A DNA stretch of 64,000 nucleotides, taken from NCBI RefSeq assembly GCF_001905385.1, contig NZ_LIPF01000008.1, positions 248,001-312,000 on the forward strand. Reading direction: 5' to 3'. Under the pieces are notes generated by a model. The model made no database searches and was not told where the DNA came from. It worked only from the letters and a program-made list of their open reading frames with translations. Source of the DNA: Streptomyces sp. CB02414 (GTDB lineage Bacteria; Actinomycetota; Actinomycetes; Streptomycetales; Streptomycetaceae). Shown piece after piece: positions 55,668-63,385 of this stretch. Both the position numbers and the translations under genes were made by a program. Numbering within the stretch: the first letter of the stretch is position 1; each line of letters starts with the position of its first letter.

Positions 55668-56800
55668 CCGACACCCTCGGTTCCGCGGCCTCCACGGCGG
55701 GCAAGGCCGCGAAGAAGAACCCGCTCACCGACGTGGCGCAGAGCGAGGCGGCCGACCGCCTCAAGGCGGAGGTGCAGGACTACCTGGCCGCCCAGGTCAC
55801 GCGGCTGCTGACCGGCGTCGGCACCAAACTCGGCGAGACCACCGGCAAGCTGAACGACATCGCCGAGGGCAACAGCCCCGGTTTCGCCAAGCTGGCCCTC
55901 GACGGCGGACGCAAGCTCGCCGAGGGCAAGAGCCCGGTGCGGGCCGCGTTCGAGGTCGGAGCCGGCAAGGTCAAGGACAACGTGGTCGGCGCCTTCAAGA
56001 ACCTCGGGGGCGGCAAGAGCGGGAAGAAGGGCGGCGGCGGTCAGAAGCCGACGGTCATCATCGAGTACGTCGATGTCGGCGTGCCGCTGCGCACGGCCTA
56101 CGACCAGTGGACCCAGTACCAGGACTTCAGCACCTTCGCCAAGGGCGTCAAGAGCGCGAACCGGGCCGACGACACGTCGTCCGACTGGCAGCTGAAGGTC
56201 TTCTGGTCCAACCGCAGCTGGAAGGCGAAGACGACCGAGCAGGTCCCCGACGACCGGATCTCCTGGACGTCGGAGGGCGCCAAGGGCACCACCAAGGGCG
56301 TGGTCAGCTTCCACAAGCTCGCCGACAGCCTCACCCGCGTGGTCCTGGTCATCGAGTACTACCCCAAGGGCCTCTTCGAGAAGACCGGCAACATCTGGCG
56401 CGCCCAGGGACGCCGGGCCCGTCTCGACCTCAAGAACTACGTCCGGCACATCACCCTCAAGGGCGAGGCCGACGACGGCTGGCGCGGCGAGATCCGCGAC
56501 GGCGAGGTCGTCCGCAGCCACGAGGACGCCCTCGCCGAGGAACAGGAAGGACAGGAGGAACAGGAAGGACAGGAGGAACAGGAGGGACAGGAGGGACAGG
56601 AGGAGCACGAGCCCTCCGAGGCGGAGGAAGAGACCGAGCCTGAGGGCGAGTACGAAGACGAGTACGAGGAGGAGCCCGAGGGCGAGTACGAGGAGGAGGA
56701 CAAGGAAGCCGGGGAGGACGAGTACGCGTCCCGTGGCGAGTACGACGAGTACGACGAGTACGAGGAGCCCGAGGACGCCGACCGCGGGAGCCGTCGATGA
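55664..56800 (+). CDS. gvpZ: GvpZ: SRPBCC-domain gas-vesicle-cluster protein with acidic tail
   Basis: 378 residues. A helical lead (1-~120) precedes a polyketide-cyclase/START-like (SRPBCC) domain at ~128-265: VIIEYVDVGVPLRTAYDQWT, FSTFAKGVKSANRADDTSSD, ISWTSEGAKGTTKGVVSFHK and VLVIEYYPKGLFEKTGNIWR (parts). Residues ~290-378 are strongly acidic: repeated EEQEGQ units followed by EYE/EDE/YDEYDEYE sequence. Role in vesicles is unknown; the SRPBCC fold suggests binding of a hydrophobic ligand or of GvpA. Overlaps gvpY and gvpJ by 4 bases each. Confidence 0.87.
   Translation: MTDTLGSAASTAGKAAKKNPLTDVAQSEAADRLKAEVQDYLAAQVTRLLTGVGTKLGETTGKLNDIAEGNSPGFAKLALDGGRKLAEGKSPVRAAFEVGAGKVKDNVVGAFKNLGGGKSGKKGGGGQKPTVIIEYVDVGVPLRTAYDQWTQYQDFSTFAKGVKSANRADDTSSDWQLKVFWSNRSWKAKTTEQVPDDRISWTSEGAKGTTKGVVSFHKLADSLTRVVLVIEYYPKGLFEKTGNIWRAQGRRARLDLKNYVRHITLKGEADDGWRGEIRDGEVVRSHEDALAEEQEGQEEQEGQEEQEGQEGQEEHEPSEAEEETEPEGEYEDEYEEEPEGEYEEEDKEAGEDEYASRGEYDEYDEYEEPEDADRGSRR
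56537..56603 (+). repeat. Short in-frame repeat coding the GvpZ acidic tail
   Basis: Three and a half near-identical 18-base units (GAGGAACAGGAAGGACAG type) encode EEQEGQ repeats, then two shorter GAGGGACAG units. Almost pure purine on the plus strand. Likely prone to length change by slippage. Confidence 0.85.
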
Positions 56801-57123
56801 CCACCCCCAGCCGGTTGCCCGATCCCTACGGCCAGGGACAGAGCGCCAACCTCGCCGACATCCTGGAGCGGGTGCTCGACAAGGGAGTCGTGATCGCGGG
56901 CGACATCAAGATCAACCTGCTCGACATAGAGCTGCTCACCATCAAGCTGCGGCTCGTCGTCGCCTCCGTGGACAAGGCCAAGGAGATGGGCATCGACTGG
57001 TGGGAGAGCGACCCCGCGCTCTCCTCTCGCGCCCGGCACGACGAGCTGACCCGGGAGAACGCCGCGCTGCGCGAACGCCTGCGCGAGCTGGACCCGGGCC
57101 GGGTACCGAGGGAGGCACCGTGA
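56797..57123 (+). CDS. gvpJ: Gas vesicle minor structural protein GvpJ
   Basis: 108-residue GvpA-fold protein: NLADILERVLDKGVVIAGDI, KINLLDIELLTIKLRLVVAS, VDKAKEMGIDWWESDP (parts), then a helical tail DELTRENAALRERLREL. GvpJ usually sits at the cone tips or helps start the shell. ATGA overlap with gvpZ and GTGA overlap with gvpL. Confidence 0.92.
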   Translation: MTTPSRLPDPYGQGQSANLADILERVLDKGVVIAGDIKINLLDIELLTIKLRLVVASVDKAKEMGIDWWESDPALSSRARHDELTRENAALRERLRELDPGRVPREAP

Positions 57124-57899
57124 CCGGACTGCGGTACGTCTACGCCGTCTGCCGCCCCTTCGACGCGGCCCTCCAGTCCCAGCTGACCGGGGTGGCGGGC
57201 GACCCGCCCCGGCTGCTGGCCCACGGCGGGCTGGTCGCCGTCGTGAGCCATGTGCCGGAGGCCGACTTCAGCGAGGAGTCGCTGCGGACCCATTTGGAGG
57301 ATCTGGACTGGCTCGCCGCGACCGCCCGCGCCCACCAGCAGGTCATCGACGCGCTCACCGCCGTCACCACCCCGCTGCCGCTCCGGCTGGCCACCGTCTT
57401 CCGTGACGACAGCGGCGTGCGCGTGATGATGGAGGAGCGGGAAGAGACCTTCCGGCGCACGCTGGGGCGCCTGGAGGGGCGGGTGGAATGGGGCGTCAAG
57501 ATCTTCGTCGAGGCCGGCCCCGACCAGAGCGCCGAGCGGGCCGAGCCCGCCCCGAAGCCCGCCTCGGGCCGGGACTACCTGCGCCAGCGGCGCCGGCAGA
57601 CGCGGGCCAGTGAAGACCTGTGGAGCAGGGCCGAGGAGTTCGCGACCCGCCTGCACGAGTCGCTGTCCGCGCGGGCCGACGACGCACGTCTGCACGCGCC
57701 GCAGAATCCCAGCCTTTCCGGCGCCGCCGGACGGAACGTCCTCAACGCCGCCTATCTGGTGCGGCGTGAGGCGTCCGAGGAATTCGTGGAAATGGTGGAC
57801 CGCACCAAGGATGATGCTCCTGGAATTCGCGTGGAACTCACCGGTCCGTGGGCGGCCTATTCGTTCGCCGGCGAGGAAGGAACGGGGGAGGGGTCATGA
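57120..57899 (+). CDS. gvpL: Gas vesicle protein GvpL (GvpF/L family)
   Basis: 259 residues, second GvpF/L member: LRYVYAVCRPFDAALQSQLT, LVAVVSHVPEADFSEESL, HQQVIDALTAVTTPLPLRLA and VEWGVKIFVEAGPDQSAE, ending with NVLNAAYLVRREASEEFVEM and GPWAAYSFAGEE (parts). It probably coats or chaperones the growing vesicle. GTG 57120 overlaps gvpJ; the stop overlaps gvpS. Confidence 0.92.
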   Translation: MTGLRYVYAVCRPFDAALQSQLTGVAGDPPRLLAHGGLVAVVSHVPEADFSEESLRTHLEDLDWLAATARAHQQVIDALTAVTTPLPLRLATVFRDDSGVRVMMEEREETFRRTLGRLEGRVEWGVKIFVEAGPDQSAERAEPAPKPASGRDYLRQRRRQTRASEDLWSRAEEFATRLHESLSARADDARLHAPQNPSLSGAAGRNVLNAAYLVRREASEEFVEMVDRTKDDAPGIRVELTGPWAAYSFAGEEGTGEGS

Positions 57900-58078
57900 C
57901 GGTCGTCGAACGCCGTGAGATCGCCCTCGTGGACCTGCTCGACCGGCTCCTGGCCGGCGGCGTGGTCATCACCGGCGACGTCACGCTGCGCATCGCGGAC
58001 GTCGACCTGGTCCGCATCGACCTCAACGCGCTGATCAGCTCGGTCAACCGCAATGTCCCGTCGCCGTTCGGAGACTGA
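57896..58078 (+). CDS. gvpS: Gas vesicle GvpA-like small protein GvpS
   Basis: 60 residues covering only the GvpA core: EIALVDLLDRLLAGGVVITG, DVTLRIADVDLVRIDLNALI (parts). The third GvpA-fold gene of the cluster and the only one without a tail. ATG 57896 overlaps gvpL by ATGA and precedes gvpK by 5 bases. Confidence 0.9.
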   Translation: MTVVERREIALVDLLDRLLAGGVVITGDVTLRIADVDLVRIDLNALISSVNRNVPSPFGD

Positions 58079-58083
58079 TCGAC

Positions 58084-58368
58084 GTGACCGAACCCCGCAA
58101 ACGCCTCGAACTGGAGCCCGACACGGTCGAGCGCGACCTGATCAAGCTGGTGCTGACCGTCGTCGAGCTGCTGCGCCAGCTCATGGAGCGCCAGGCGCTG
58201 CGCCGCGTCGACGAGGGTGACCTGAGCGAGGACCAGGAGGAGCGGATCGGGCTCACCCTGATGCTCCTCGACGACCGCATGACCGAGCTGCGCGACCGCT
58301 ACGGACTGCGGCCCGAGGACCTGAACCTGGACCTCGGGCCGCTGGGACCGCTGCTGCCCCGGGAGTGA
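58084..58368 (+). CDS. gvpK: Gas vesicle protein GvpK
   Basis: 94 residues of the GvpK family: LELEPDTVERDLIKLVLTVV, ELLRQLMERQALRRVDEGDL, IGLTLMLLDDRMTELRDRYG (parts) and LNLDLGPLGPLL. Required for vesicle shape or assembly elsewhere. GTG 58084. Last gene of the operon; its stop codon sits in the loop of the terminator hairpin. Confidence 0.92.
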   Translation: MTEPRKRLELEPDTVERDLIKLVLTVVELLRQLMERQALRRVDEGDLSEDQEERIGLTLMLLDDRMTELRDRYGLRPEDLNLDLGPLGPLLPRE

Positions 58369-58385
58369 GCCTCCCGGGGCAGCAG
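58351..58385 (+). terminator. gvp operon terminator overlapping the gvpK stop codon
   Basis: CTGCTGCCCCGGGAG / CTCCCGGGGCAGCAG is a perfect 15-bp stem with loop TGAGC; the TGA is the gvpK stop codon, and the left arm codes the last five residues (LLPRE). No U-run follows on the plus strand. A terminating ribosome would mask the hairpin, so it can form only after release. Confidence 0.85.
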
Positions 58386-58415
58386 CCTCGTCACACGTCG
58401 TTCACTACGCGTCGT

Positions 58416-58586
58416 TCACCACCTGTACCAGCGGCCCCTTCCGCCGCCGGCCGTCGTCCCGCGGGCCAGGAAACCCACCAGCCACAGGACCAGGACTGCC
58501 AAGGCAATCCACCAGAGAATCTTCACGGCGAATCCGGCGCCGAAAAGAATGATTGCGAGAAGCAGTACGAGCAGAAGCGGAACCAT
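58416..58586 (-). CDS. Small hydrophobic membrane protein (56 aa)
   Basis: Short gene: ATG 58586, stop at 58416-58418, with GGAGG at 58596-58600 nine bases upstream. The product begins MVPLLLVLLLAIILFGAGF, has a second hydrophobic part KILWWIALAVLVLWLVGFL, then a Gly/Arg tail ending RGRWYRW. It looks like the small 'hydrophobic protein' genes found in many Streptomyces. Two membrane segments or one hairpin are likely; function is unknown. It faces the gvp operon tail to tail. Confidence 0.8.
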   Translation of the reverse strand: MVPLLLVLLLAIILFGAGFAVKILWWIALAVLVLWLVGFLARGTTAGGGRGRWYRW

Positions 58587-58646
58587 AATGTTGAACCTCC
58601 TGTCGTACTGGTTTCCCGGAATGCGCGGATCAGGCGCAGGCGGGGC

Positions 58647-59462
58647 TTACTTTCGGCACAGAATCTCGCCGTGCAGGACACTGAACCAGCCGTCCGGCCG
58701 CTTTCCCCATTCCCGCCAGGCCGCCGACACGGCGCGCAGCTCCTCCTCCGTCGCGTGGCCACCCTCAGTGGCCCGTTCCGCGTACGCCGACGCCAGGGTG
58801 CGGTCCGCCCACAGGCCGCTCCACCACTCCCGCTCCTCGGGCGTGCTGAAGGTCCAGGTGGCGGAGGTCGCCGTGATGTCCGTGAACCCCGCTTCCAGCG
58901 CCCAGGCCTTCAGCCGCCGTCCGGCGTCCGGCTCGCCGCCGTTGGCGCGGGCCACCCGCTCGTACAGGGCCAGCCAGTCGTCCATGCCCCGGGAGGCGGG
59001 GTACCAGGTCATGGCGCCGTAGTCCGAGTCGCGGACGGCGACGATTCCGCCCGGCCGCGCCACCCTGCGCATCTCCCGCAGGGCCTGCACCGGGTCGCCC
59101 ACGTGCTGGAGCACCTGATGGGCGTGGACCACGCAAAACGTGTCGTCCGGGTAGTCCAGCGCGTGCACGTCCGCGACCGCGAAGTCGGTGTTGGCCAGGC
59201 CGCGTCCGTCAGCCGTGGCCCGGGCCCGCTCCACGATCTCCGGAGCCCGGTCCACGCCGGTGACGTGTCCGTCCGGGACCAGCTCCGCCAGGTCCGCGGT
59301 GATGGTGCCCGGCCCGCAGCCGATGTCCAGGACGCGCATGTGGGGCTTGAGGGAACCGAGCAGGTACGCGGCGGAGTTGGCGGCGGTGCGCCAGGTGTGC
59401 GAGCGGAGCACGGACTCGTGGTGTCCGTGCGTGTATACGGCGGTCTCCTGCGGCTTCGGCAT
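58647..59462 (-). CDS. Class I SAM-dependent methyltransferase (UbiE-like)
   Basis: 271 residues. HTWRTAANSAAYLLGSL leads into the SAM loop VLDIGCGPGTITADLAELV, VTGVDRAPEIVERARA, FAVADVHALDYPDDTFCVVH, HQVLQHVGDPVQALREMRRV and ARPGGIVAVRDSDYG (parts). The long C-terminal region is of the kind that binds medium-size acceptors, but the acceptor is unknown. ATG 59462; stop TAA at 58647. Separate from neighbours. Confidence 0.9.
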   Translation of the reverse strand: MPKPQETAVYTHGHHESVLRSHTWRTAANSAAYLLGSLKPHMRVLDIGCGPGTITADLAELVPDGHVTGVDRAPEIVERARATADGRGLANTDFAVADVHALDYPDDTFCVVHAHQVLQHVGDPVQALREMRRVARPGGIVAVRDSDYGAMTWYPASRGMDDWLALYERVARANGGEPDAGRRLKAWALEAGFTDITATSATWTFSTPEEREWWSGLWADRTLASAYAERATEGGHATEEELRAVSAAWREWGKRPDGWFSVLHGEILCRK

Positions 59463-59558
59463 GACGGCCCCTCTTCCGGCTCTCCCGACAGTGGGCTCAC
59501 CGTACGCCCACCGGCCACATCCTGAGACCTCGATATCATCATGCGGACTGACGGTGCA

Positions 59559-61079
59559 TCAGGTGAAGTCGGGCAGCAGCCCGTCACCGGGCAGCGGGCG
59601 GTACACCGTGAGTGCCTCGGGCAGCTTCTCCAGCGTCAGGTCGCCCTCCGTCTCCGTGAGTTCACCGTCGTACGCCATCAGCGTGCCGGGCGCGACACCG
59701 GACAGCCGCAGCCGGTGCACCTGCACCGCCGCGTGGGCGGGGGAGCGGGTCAGCGGACCCGCGAGCGCCGCGGACAGCAGCCGCAGGGCGGGCCGGCGGC
59801 CACCGTGCACCACCCGCACGTCCAGCTGCCCGTCCGCCAGGTCGAGGCGGCGGCCGGAGGCGAGGCCCCTGCGGTGGTACGTGCCGTTGCCCGCGAACAG
59901 CATCCACAGCGGACGCCGGCGTCCCCGCACCTCCGCCTCCAGCGGGTGCCGGTCGGCGCGCAGCACCCGTACCGCCGCCAGCACCCCCGCGGGCCAGCCG
60001 CCGATCCGGGGCGACCAGCGCTCCCGTTCGTTGACCAGCTCGGGGTACACACCCAGGCTGAAGGTGTTGAGGAAGATCCCGCGCTGCCCGCCGGAGGCGA
60101 ACCGGCCCACGTCCACCCGCACGCCCTCACCGCGCTCCAGCGCCCGGCACAGATCCCGGACGTCCTCCACGCCGAGGTCGTAGGCGAAGTGGTTGAGCGT
60201 GCCGCCAGGCAGCACGGCCAGCGGCAGCCCGTGGCGCAGGGCGATCCCGGCGGCGGCGTTCACGGTGCCGTCGCCGCCGCACACGCCGAGCACCCGGGCG
60301 TGACCCGCGGCCCGCTCCAGCTCCGACCGGATGTCCTTGGGGTCGCACTCCACCACCTCGGCGTCGGGCAGCGCGTCGCACAGCGCCCGCACCCGGTCCG
60401 AGGTGCCCGAGCCGACGTTGGCCACCATGACCAGGCCCTCGCCCTTGGGCAGCGCCGGCACGTCGGCGCGCGGCCGGGCCGGCGGGGTGTGCTGGGCACG
60501 CGTCGGCACCATGCCCCGTACGGCGAACGCGGCCCCCGCCCCGAGCGCCGCACCCGCCAGCACGTCGCTCGGGAAGTGGACGCCGGTGTAGACACGGGAG
60601 AGGGCGACCGCGGCGGCCACCGGAGCCACCGCCGCACCCCACGCCGGGGACTCCAGGGCGACGCCGGTCGCGAACGCGGCGGCCGAGGCGGCGTGCCCCG
60701 ACGGGAAGGACGTGGTGATCGGCTGCCGCTTCAGCTGCCGCACCAGCGGCACCGGGTCGAGGACCGGCCGGGAGCGGCGCACCGACCGCTTGCCGAGCGT
60801 GTTGATGGTCAGCGAGGCCAGGCCCAGCGAGGCCAGTCCCCGGGCGGCGGCGCGACGCGCCCTCGGAGTGCGGGACGCGGCCAGCGCGGCGGCCGCCCCG
60901 AACCACAGCACGCCGTGGTTGGCGCTGCGGCTCAGCCGGGGCAGCAGAGGGTCGGCGCCGGGCCAGGTACGGGCGGCGACGGCCTCGAACACCCGCTGGT
61001 CCAGTCGCAGGAAGCCGTTGCGGACCGGATGCGGGCCGGGCGTCGGGGCGGTGAGGTCTACGTCGGGGCTCATGCCCAC
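59559..61079 (-). CDS. PAP2 phosphatase / diacylglycerol-kinase-like fusion membrane protein
   Basis: 506 residues with two lipid-related domains. Residues ~20-190: membrane PAP2 phosphatase with KRSVRRSRP, SFPSGHA and SRVYTGVHFPSD, the three motifs of the acid phosphatase site. Residues ~210-506: diacylglycerol/sphingosine kinase-like catalytic domain with LGVCGGDGTVNAAAG and VLPGGTLNHFA, then FLNTFSLGVYPELVNERE and LMAYDGELTETEGDL (parts). Such fusions pair removal and addition of lipid phosphate in one protein; the physiological substrate is unknown. ATG 61079; an internal ATG at 61073 is possible. Divergent from the ABC-F gene. Confidence 0.92.
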   Translation of the reverse strand: MGMSPDVDLTAPTPGPHPVRNGFLRLDQRVFEAVAARTWPGADPLLPRLSRSANHGVLWFGAAAALAASRTPRARRAAARGLASLGLASLTINTLGKRSVRRSRPVLDPVPLVRQLKRQPITTSFPSGHAASAAAFATGVALESPAWGAAVAPVAAAVALSRVYTGVHFPSDVLAGAALGAGAAFAVRGMVPTRAQHTPPARPRADVPALPKGEGLVMVANVGSGTSDRVRALCDALPDAEVVECDPKDIRSELERAAGHARVLGVCGGDGTVNAAAGIALRHGLPLAVLPGGTLNHFAYDLGVEDVRDLCRALERGEGVRVDVGRFASGGQRGIFLNTFSLGVYPELVNERERWSPRIGGWPAGVLAAVRVLRADRHPLEAEVRGRRRPLWMLFAGNGTYHRRGLASGRRLDLADGQLDVRVVHGGRRPALRLLSAALAGPLTRSPAHAAVQVHRLRLSGVAPGTLMAYDGELTETEGDLTLEKLPEALTVYRPLPGDGLLPDFT

Positions 61080-61183
61080 CGCATACCCTGCCGACGGCGT
61101 TTCCTGCGGCCGGCGTGGCCCGTGTCACGGCACCGGGAAATGCGTTTGCTCCGAGCGCGGCCGGAGCTGGAGAATCCGGTCGC

Positions 61184-62803
61184 ATGGGACACCTCGAAGC
61201 CGCGCACCTGGAGTACTACCTCCCCGACGGGAGGGCGCTGCTCGGCGATGTCTCCTTCCGGGTGGGGGAGGGGGCGGTCGTGGCCCTCGTCGGTCCCAAC
61301 GGCGCGGGCAAGACCACCCTGCTGCGCCTGCTGTCCGGGGAACTGAAACCGCACGGCGGCACCGTCACCGTCGGCGGTGGCCTCGGGGTGATGCGGCAGT
61401 TCGTGGGCTCCGTCCGCGACGAGACGACCGTGCGCGACCTCCTCGTCTCCGTGGCCCCGCCCCGCATCCGCGAGGCCGCCCGTGCCGTCGACGCCGCCGA
61501 GCACGCGATCATGACCGTCGACGACGAGGCCGCCCAGATGCGCTACGCCCAGGCGCTCGCCGACTGGGCCGAGGCGCAGGGCTACGAGGCCGAGACGCTG
61601 TGGGACATCTGCACCACGGCCGCGCTCGGGGTGCCGTACGAGAAGGCCCAGTGGCGGCAGGTGAGCACCCTGTCCGGCGGTGAGCAGAAACGCCTCGTCC
61701 TGGAGGCGCTGCTGCGCGGCAACGACGAGGTGCTGCTGCTCGACGAGCCGGACAACTACCTCGACGTACCCGGCAAGCGCTGGCTGGAGGAGCGGCTGAG
61801 GGAGACCCGCAAGACGGTGCTCTTCGTCTCCCACGACCGGGAACTCCTCGCCCGTTCCGCCCAGAAGATCGTCTCCGTCGAGCCCGGTCCCGCGGGCGCC
61901 GACGCCTGGGTGCACGGCGGCGGCTTCGCCACCTTCCACGAGGCCAGGCGCGAGCGCTTCGCCCGCTTCGAGGAACTGCGCCGCCGCTGGGACGAGAAGC
62001 ACACGCAGCTGAAGAAGCTCGTCCTGACCCTGCGTCAGGCGGCCGCGGTCAGCCACGAGATGGCCTCCCGCTACGCCGCCGCCCAGACCCGGCTGCGCAA
62101 GTTCGAGGAGGCCGGGCCGCCGCCCGAGCCGCCGCGCGAGCAGGACATCCGGATGCGGCTGAAGGGCGGCCGCACGGGCGTCCGCGCCGTCACCTGCGAG
62201 CAGCTGGAACTGACGGGCCTGATGAAACCCTTCGACCTGGAGGTCTTCTACGGCGAACGGGTCGCCGTCCTCGGTTCCAACGGCTCGGGCAAGTCGCACT
62301 TCCTGCGGCTGCTGGCCGGCGACGACGTGGCCCACACCGGGCAGTGGAAGCTCGGCGCGCGCGTGGTGCCCGGACACTTCGCGCAGACCCACGCCCACCC
62401 GGAGCTGCTGGGCCGCAGCCTCCTGGACATCCTGTGGACCGAACACGCCCAGGACCGGGGCGCCGCCATGTCCAGGCTGCGCCGCTACGAACTGACCCAG
62501 CAGGCCGAGCAGACCTTCGACCGCCTCTCCGGCGGCCAGCAGGCCCGCTTCCAGATCCTCCTGCTGGAACTCCAGGGTGTCACGGCCCTGCTGCTCGACG
62601 AGCCGACCGACAACCTCGACCTGGAGTCGGCCGAAGCCCTCCAGGAAGGCCTGGAGGGCTTCGAGGGCACCGTCCTCGCGGTCACCCACGACCGCTGGTT
62701 CGCCCGCTCCTTCGACCGGTACCTCGTCTTCGGCAGTGACGGACGCGTACGCGAGACGCCGGAGCCGGTCTGGGACGAACGACGGGTGGAGCGGGCCCGC
62801 TGA
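61184..62803 (+). CDS. ABC-F family ATPase (ribosome-associated)
   Basis: 539 residues, two ABC domains in one soluble chain with no membrane part. Domain 1: GPNGAGKTTLLRLLSGEL, LSGGEQKRLVLEALL, LLLDEPDNYLD. Domain 2: GSNGSGKSHFLRLLAG, LSGGQQARFQILLLELQG, LLLDEPTDNLDLESAEAL, VTHDRWFARSFDRYLVF. Linker ~270-345 is Arg/Lys-rich and helical (KHTQLKKLVLTLRQAAAVSH). ABC-F proteins act on the ribosome for translation regulation or antibiotic protection; which applies here is not known. ATG 61184. Confidence 0.93.
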   Translation: MGHLEAAHLEYYLPDGRALLGDVSFRVGEGAVVALVGPNGAGKTTLLRLLSGELKPHGGTVTVGGGLGVMRQFVGSVRDETTVRDLLVSVAPPRIREAARAVDAAEHAIMTVDDEAAQMRYAQALADWAEAQGYEAETLWDICTTAALGVPYEKAQWRQVSTLSGGEQKRLVLEALLRGNDEVLLLDEPDNYLDVPGKRWLEERLRETRKTVLFVSHDRELLARSAQKIVSVEPGPAGADAWVHGGGFATFHEARRERFARFEELRRRWDEKHTQLKKLVLTLRQAAAVSHEMASRYAAAQTRLRKFEEAGPPPEPPREQDIRMRLKGGRTGVRAVTCEQLELTGLMKPFDLEVFYGERVAVLGSNGSGKSHFLRLLAGDDVAHTGQWKLGARVVPGHFAQTHAHPELLGRSLLDILWTEHAQDRGAAMSRLRRYELTQQAEQTFDRLSGGQQARFQILLLELQGVTALLLDEPTDNLDLESAEALQEGLEGFEGTVLAVTHDRWFARSFDRYLVFGSDGRVRETPEPVWDERRVERAR

Positions 62804-63385
62804 CGCCCACGCGAGGGCCGGGGGCAGGGCCGGGAGCCGCGGCATCTGGAGCTGGAGGCCGAAACTCCGGGGCTCCGGAGCCCCGGAAGCCGGCACCCGG
62901 GAGCCCCAGCCCTGGAGCTGGAGGCTGGGTGCCAGGGGGCTCGAGCCGGAGGCCGAAGCCCCGGAGCCGGAGGCCGGAGGCCGGGGGGAGCCGAGAGCTG
63001 GGGCTCTGGAGCCGGGGGCTGGAGCCCTGAGCGCGGGGGCCTGGGCCGGAGGCCGGTGTCCGGGAGTCGAGAGCCGGGGGCTGGAGCCGGGGGCTGGAGC
63101 CCTGAGCGCGGGGGCCTGGGCCGGAGGGCGGGGGTTGGTGTCCGGGAGTCGAGAGCCGGGGGCTGGAGCTGAGGGCTGGAGCCCCGAGCCCTTACCCCCG
63201 AGCCCCGAGCCCCGTGCCCTGAGCCCCGAGCCCCGTGCCCCGAGCCCGGGGACCTGGGCCGGAGGCCGGAGGTCGGTGTCCCGGAGCCGGGAGCCGGGAG
63301 CCCGGAGCTGAGGGGCCGGAGGCTGGTGGCTGGTGGCCGGGAGGCGGAGCCCGGGAGTCGGTGCCCGGGTGCCGGAAGGCCGGGG
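62804..63385. repeat. Degenerate G-rich low-complexity repeat tract (about 580 bases, no gene)
   Basis: The stretch is made of scrambled GGAGCC, GGGGGCTGGAG, GCCGGAGGCC and GAGCCCCGAGCCC units. A 45-bp segment occurs identically at 63008-63052 and 63083-63127, part of a ~75-base tandem duplication. Many runs of three to five G on the plus strand could form quadruplexes. Frames across it are open only because stop codons are rare; products are Pro/Gly/Ser/Arg noise and are not called as genes. Confidence 0.85.
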
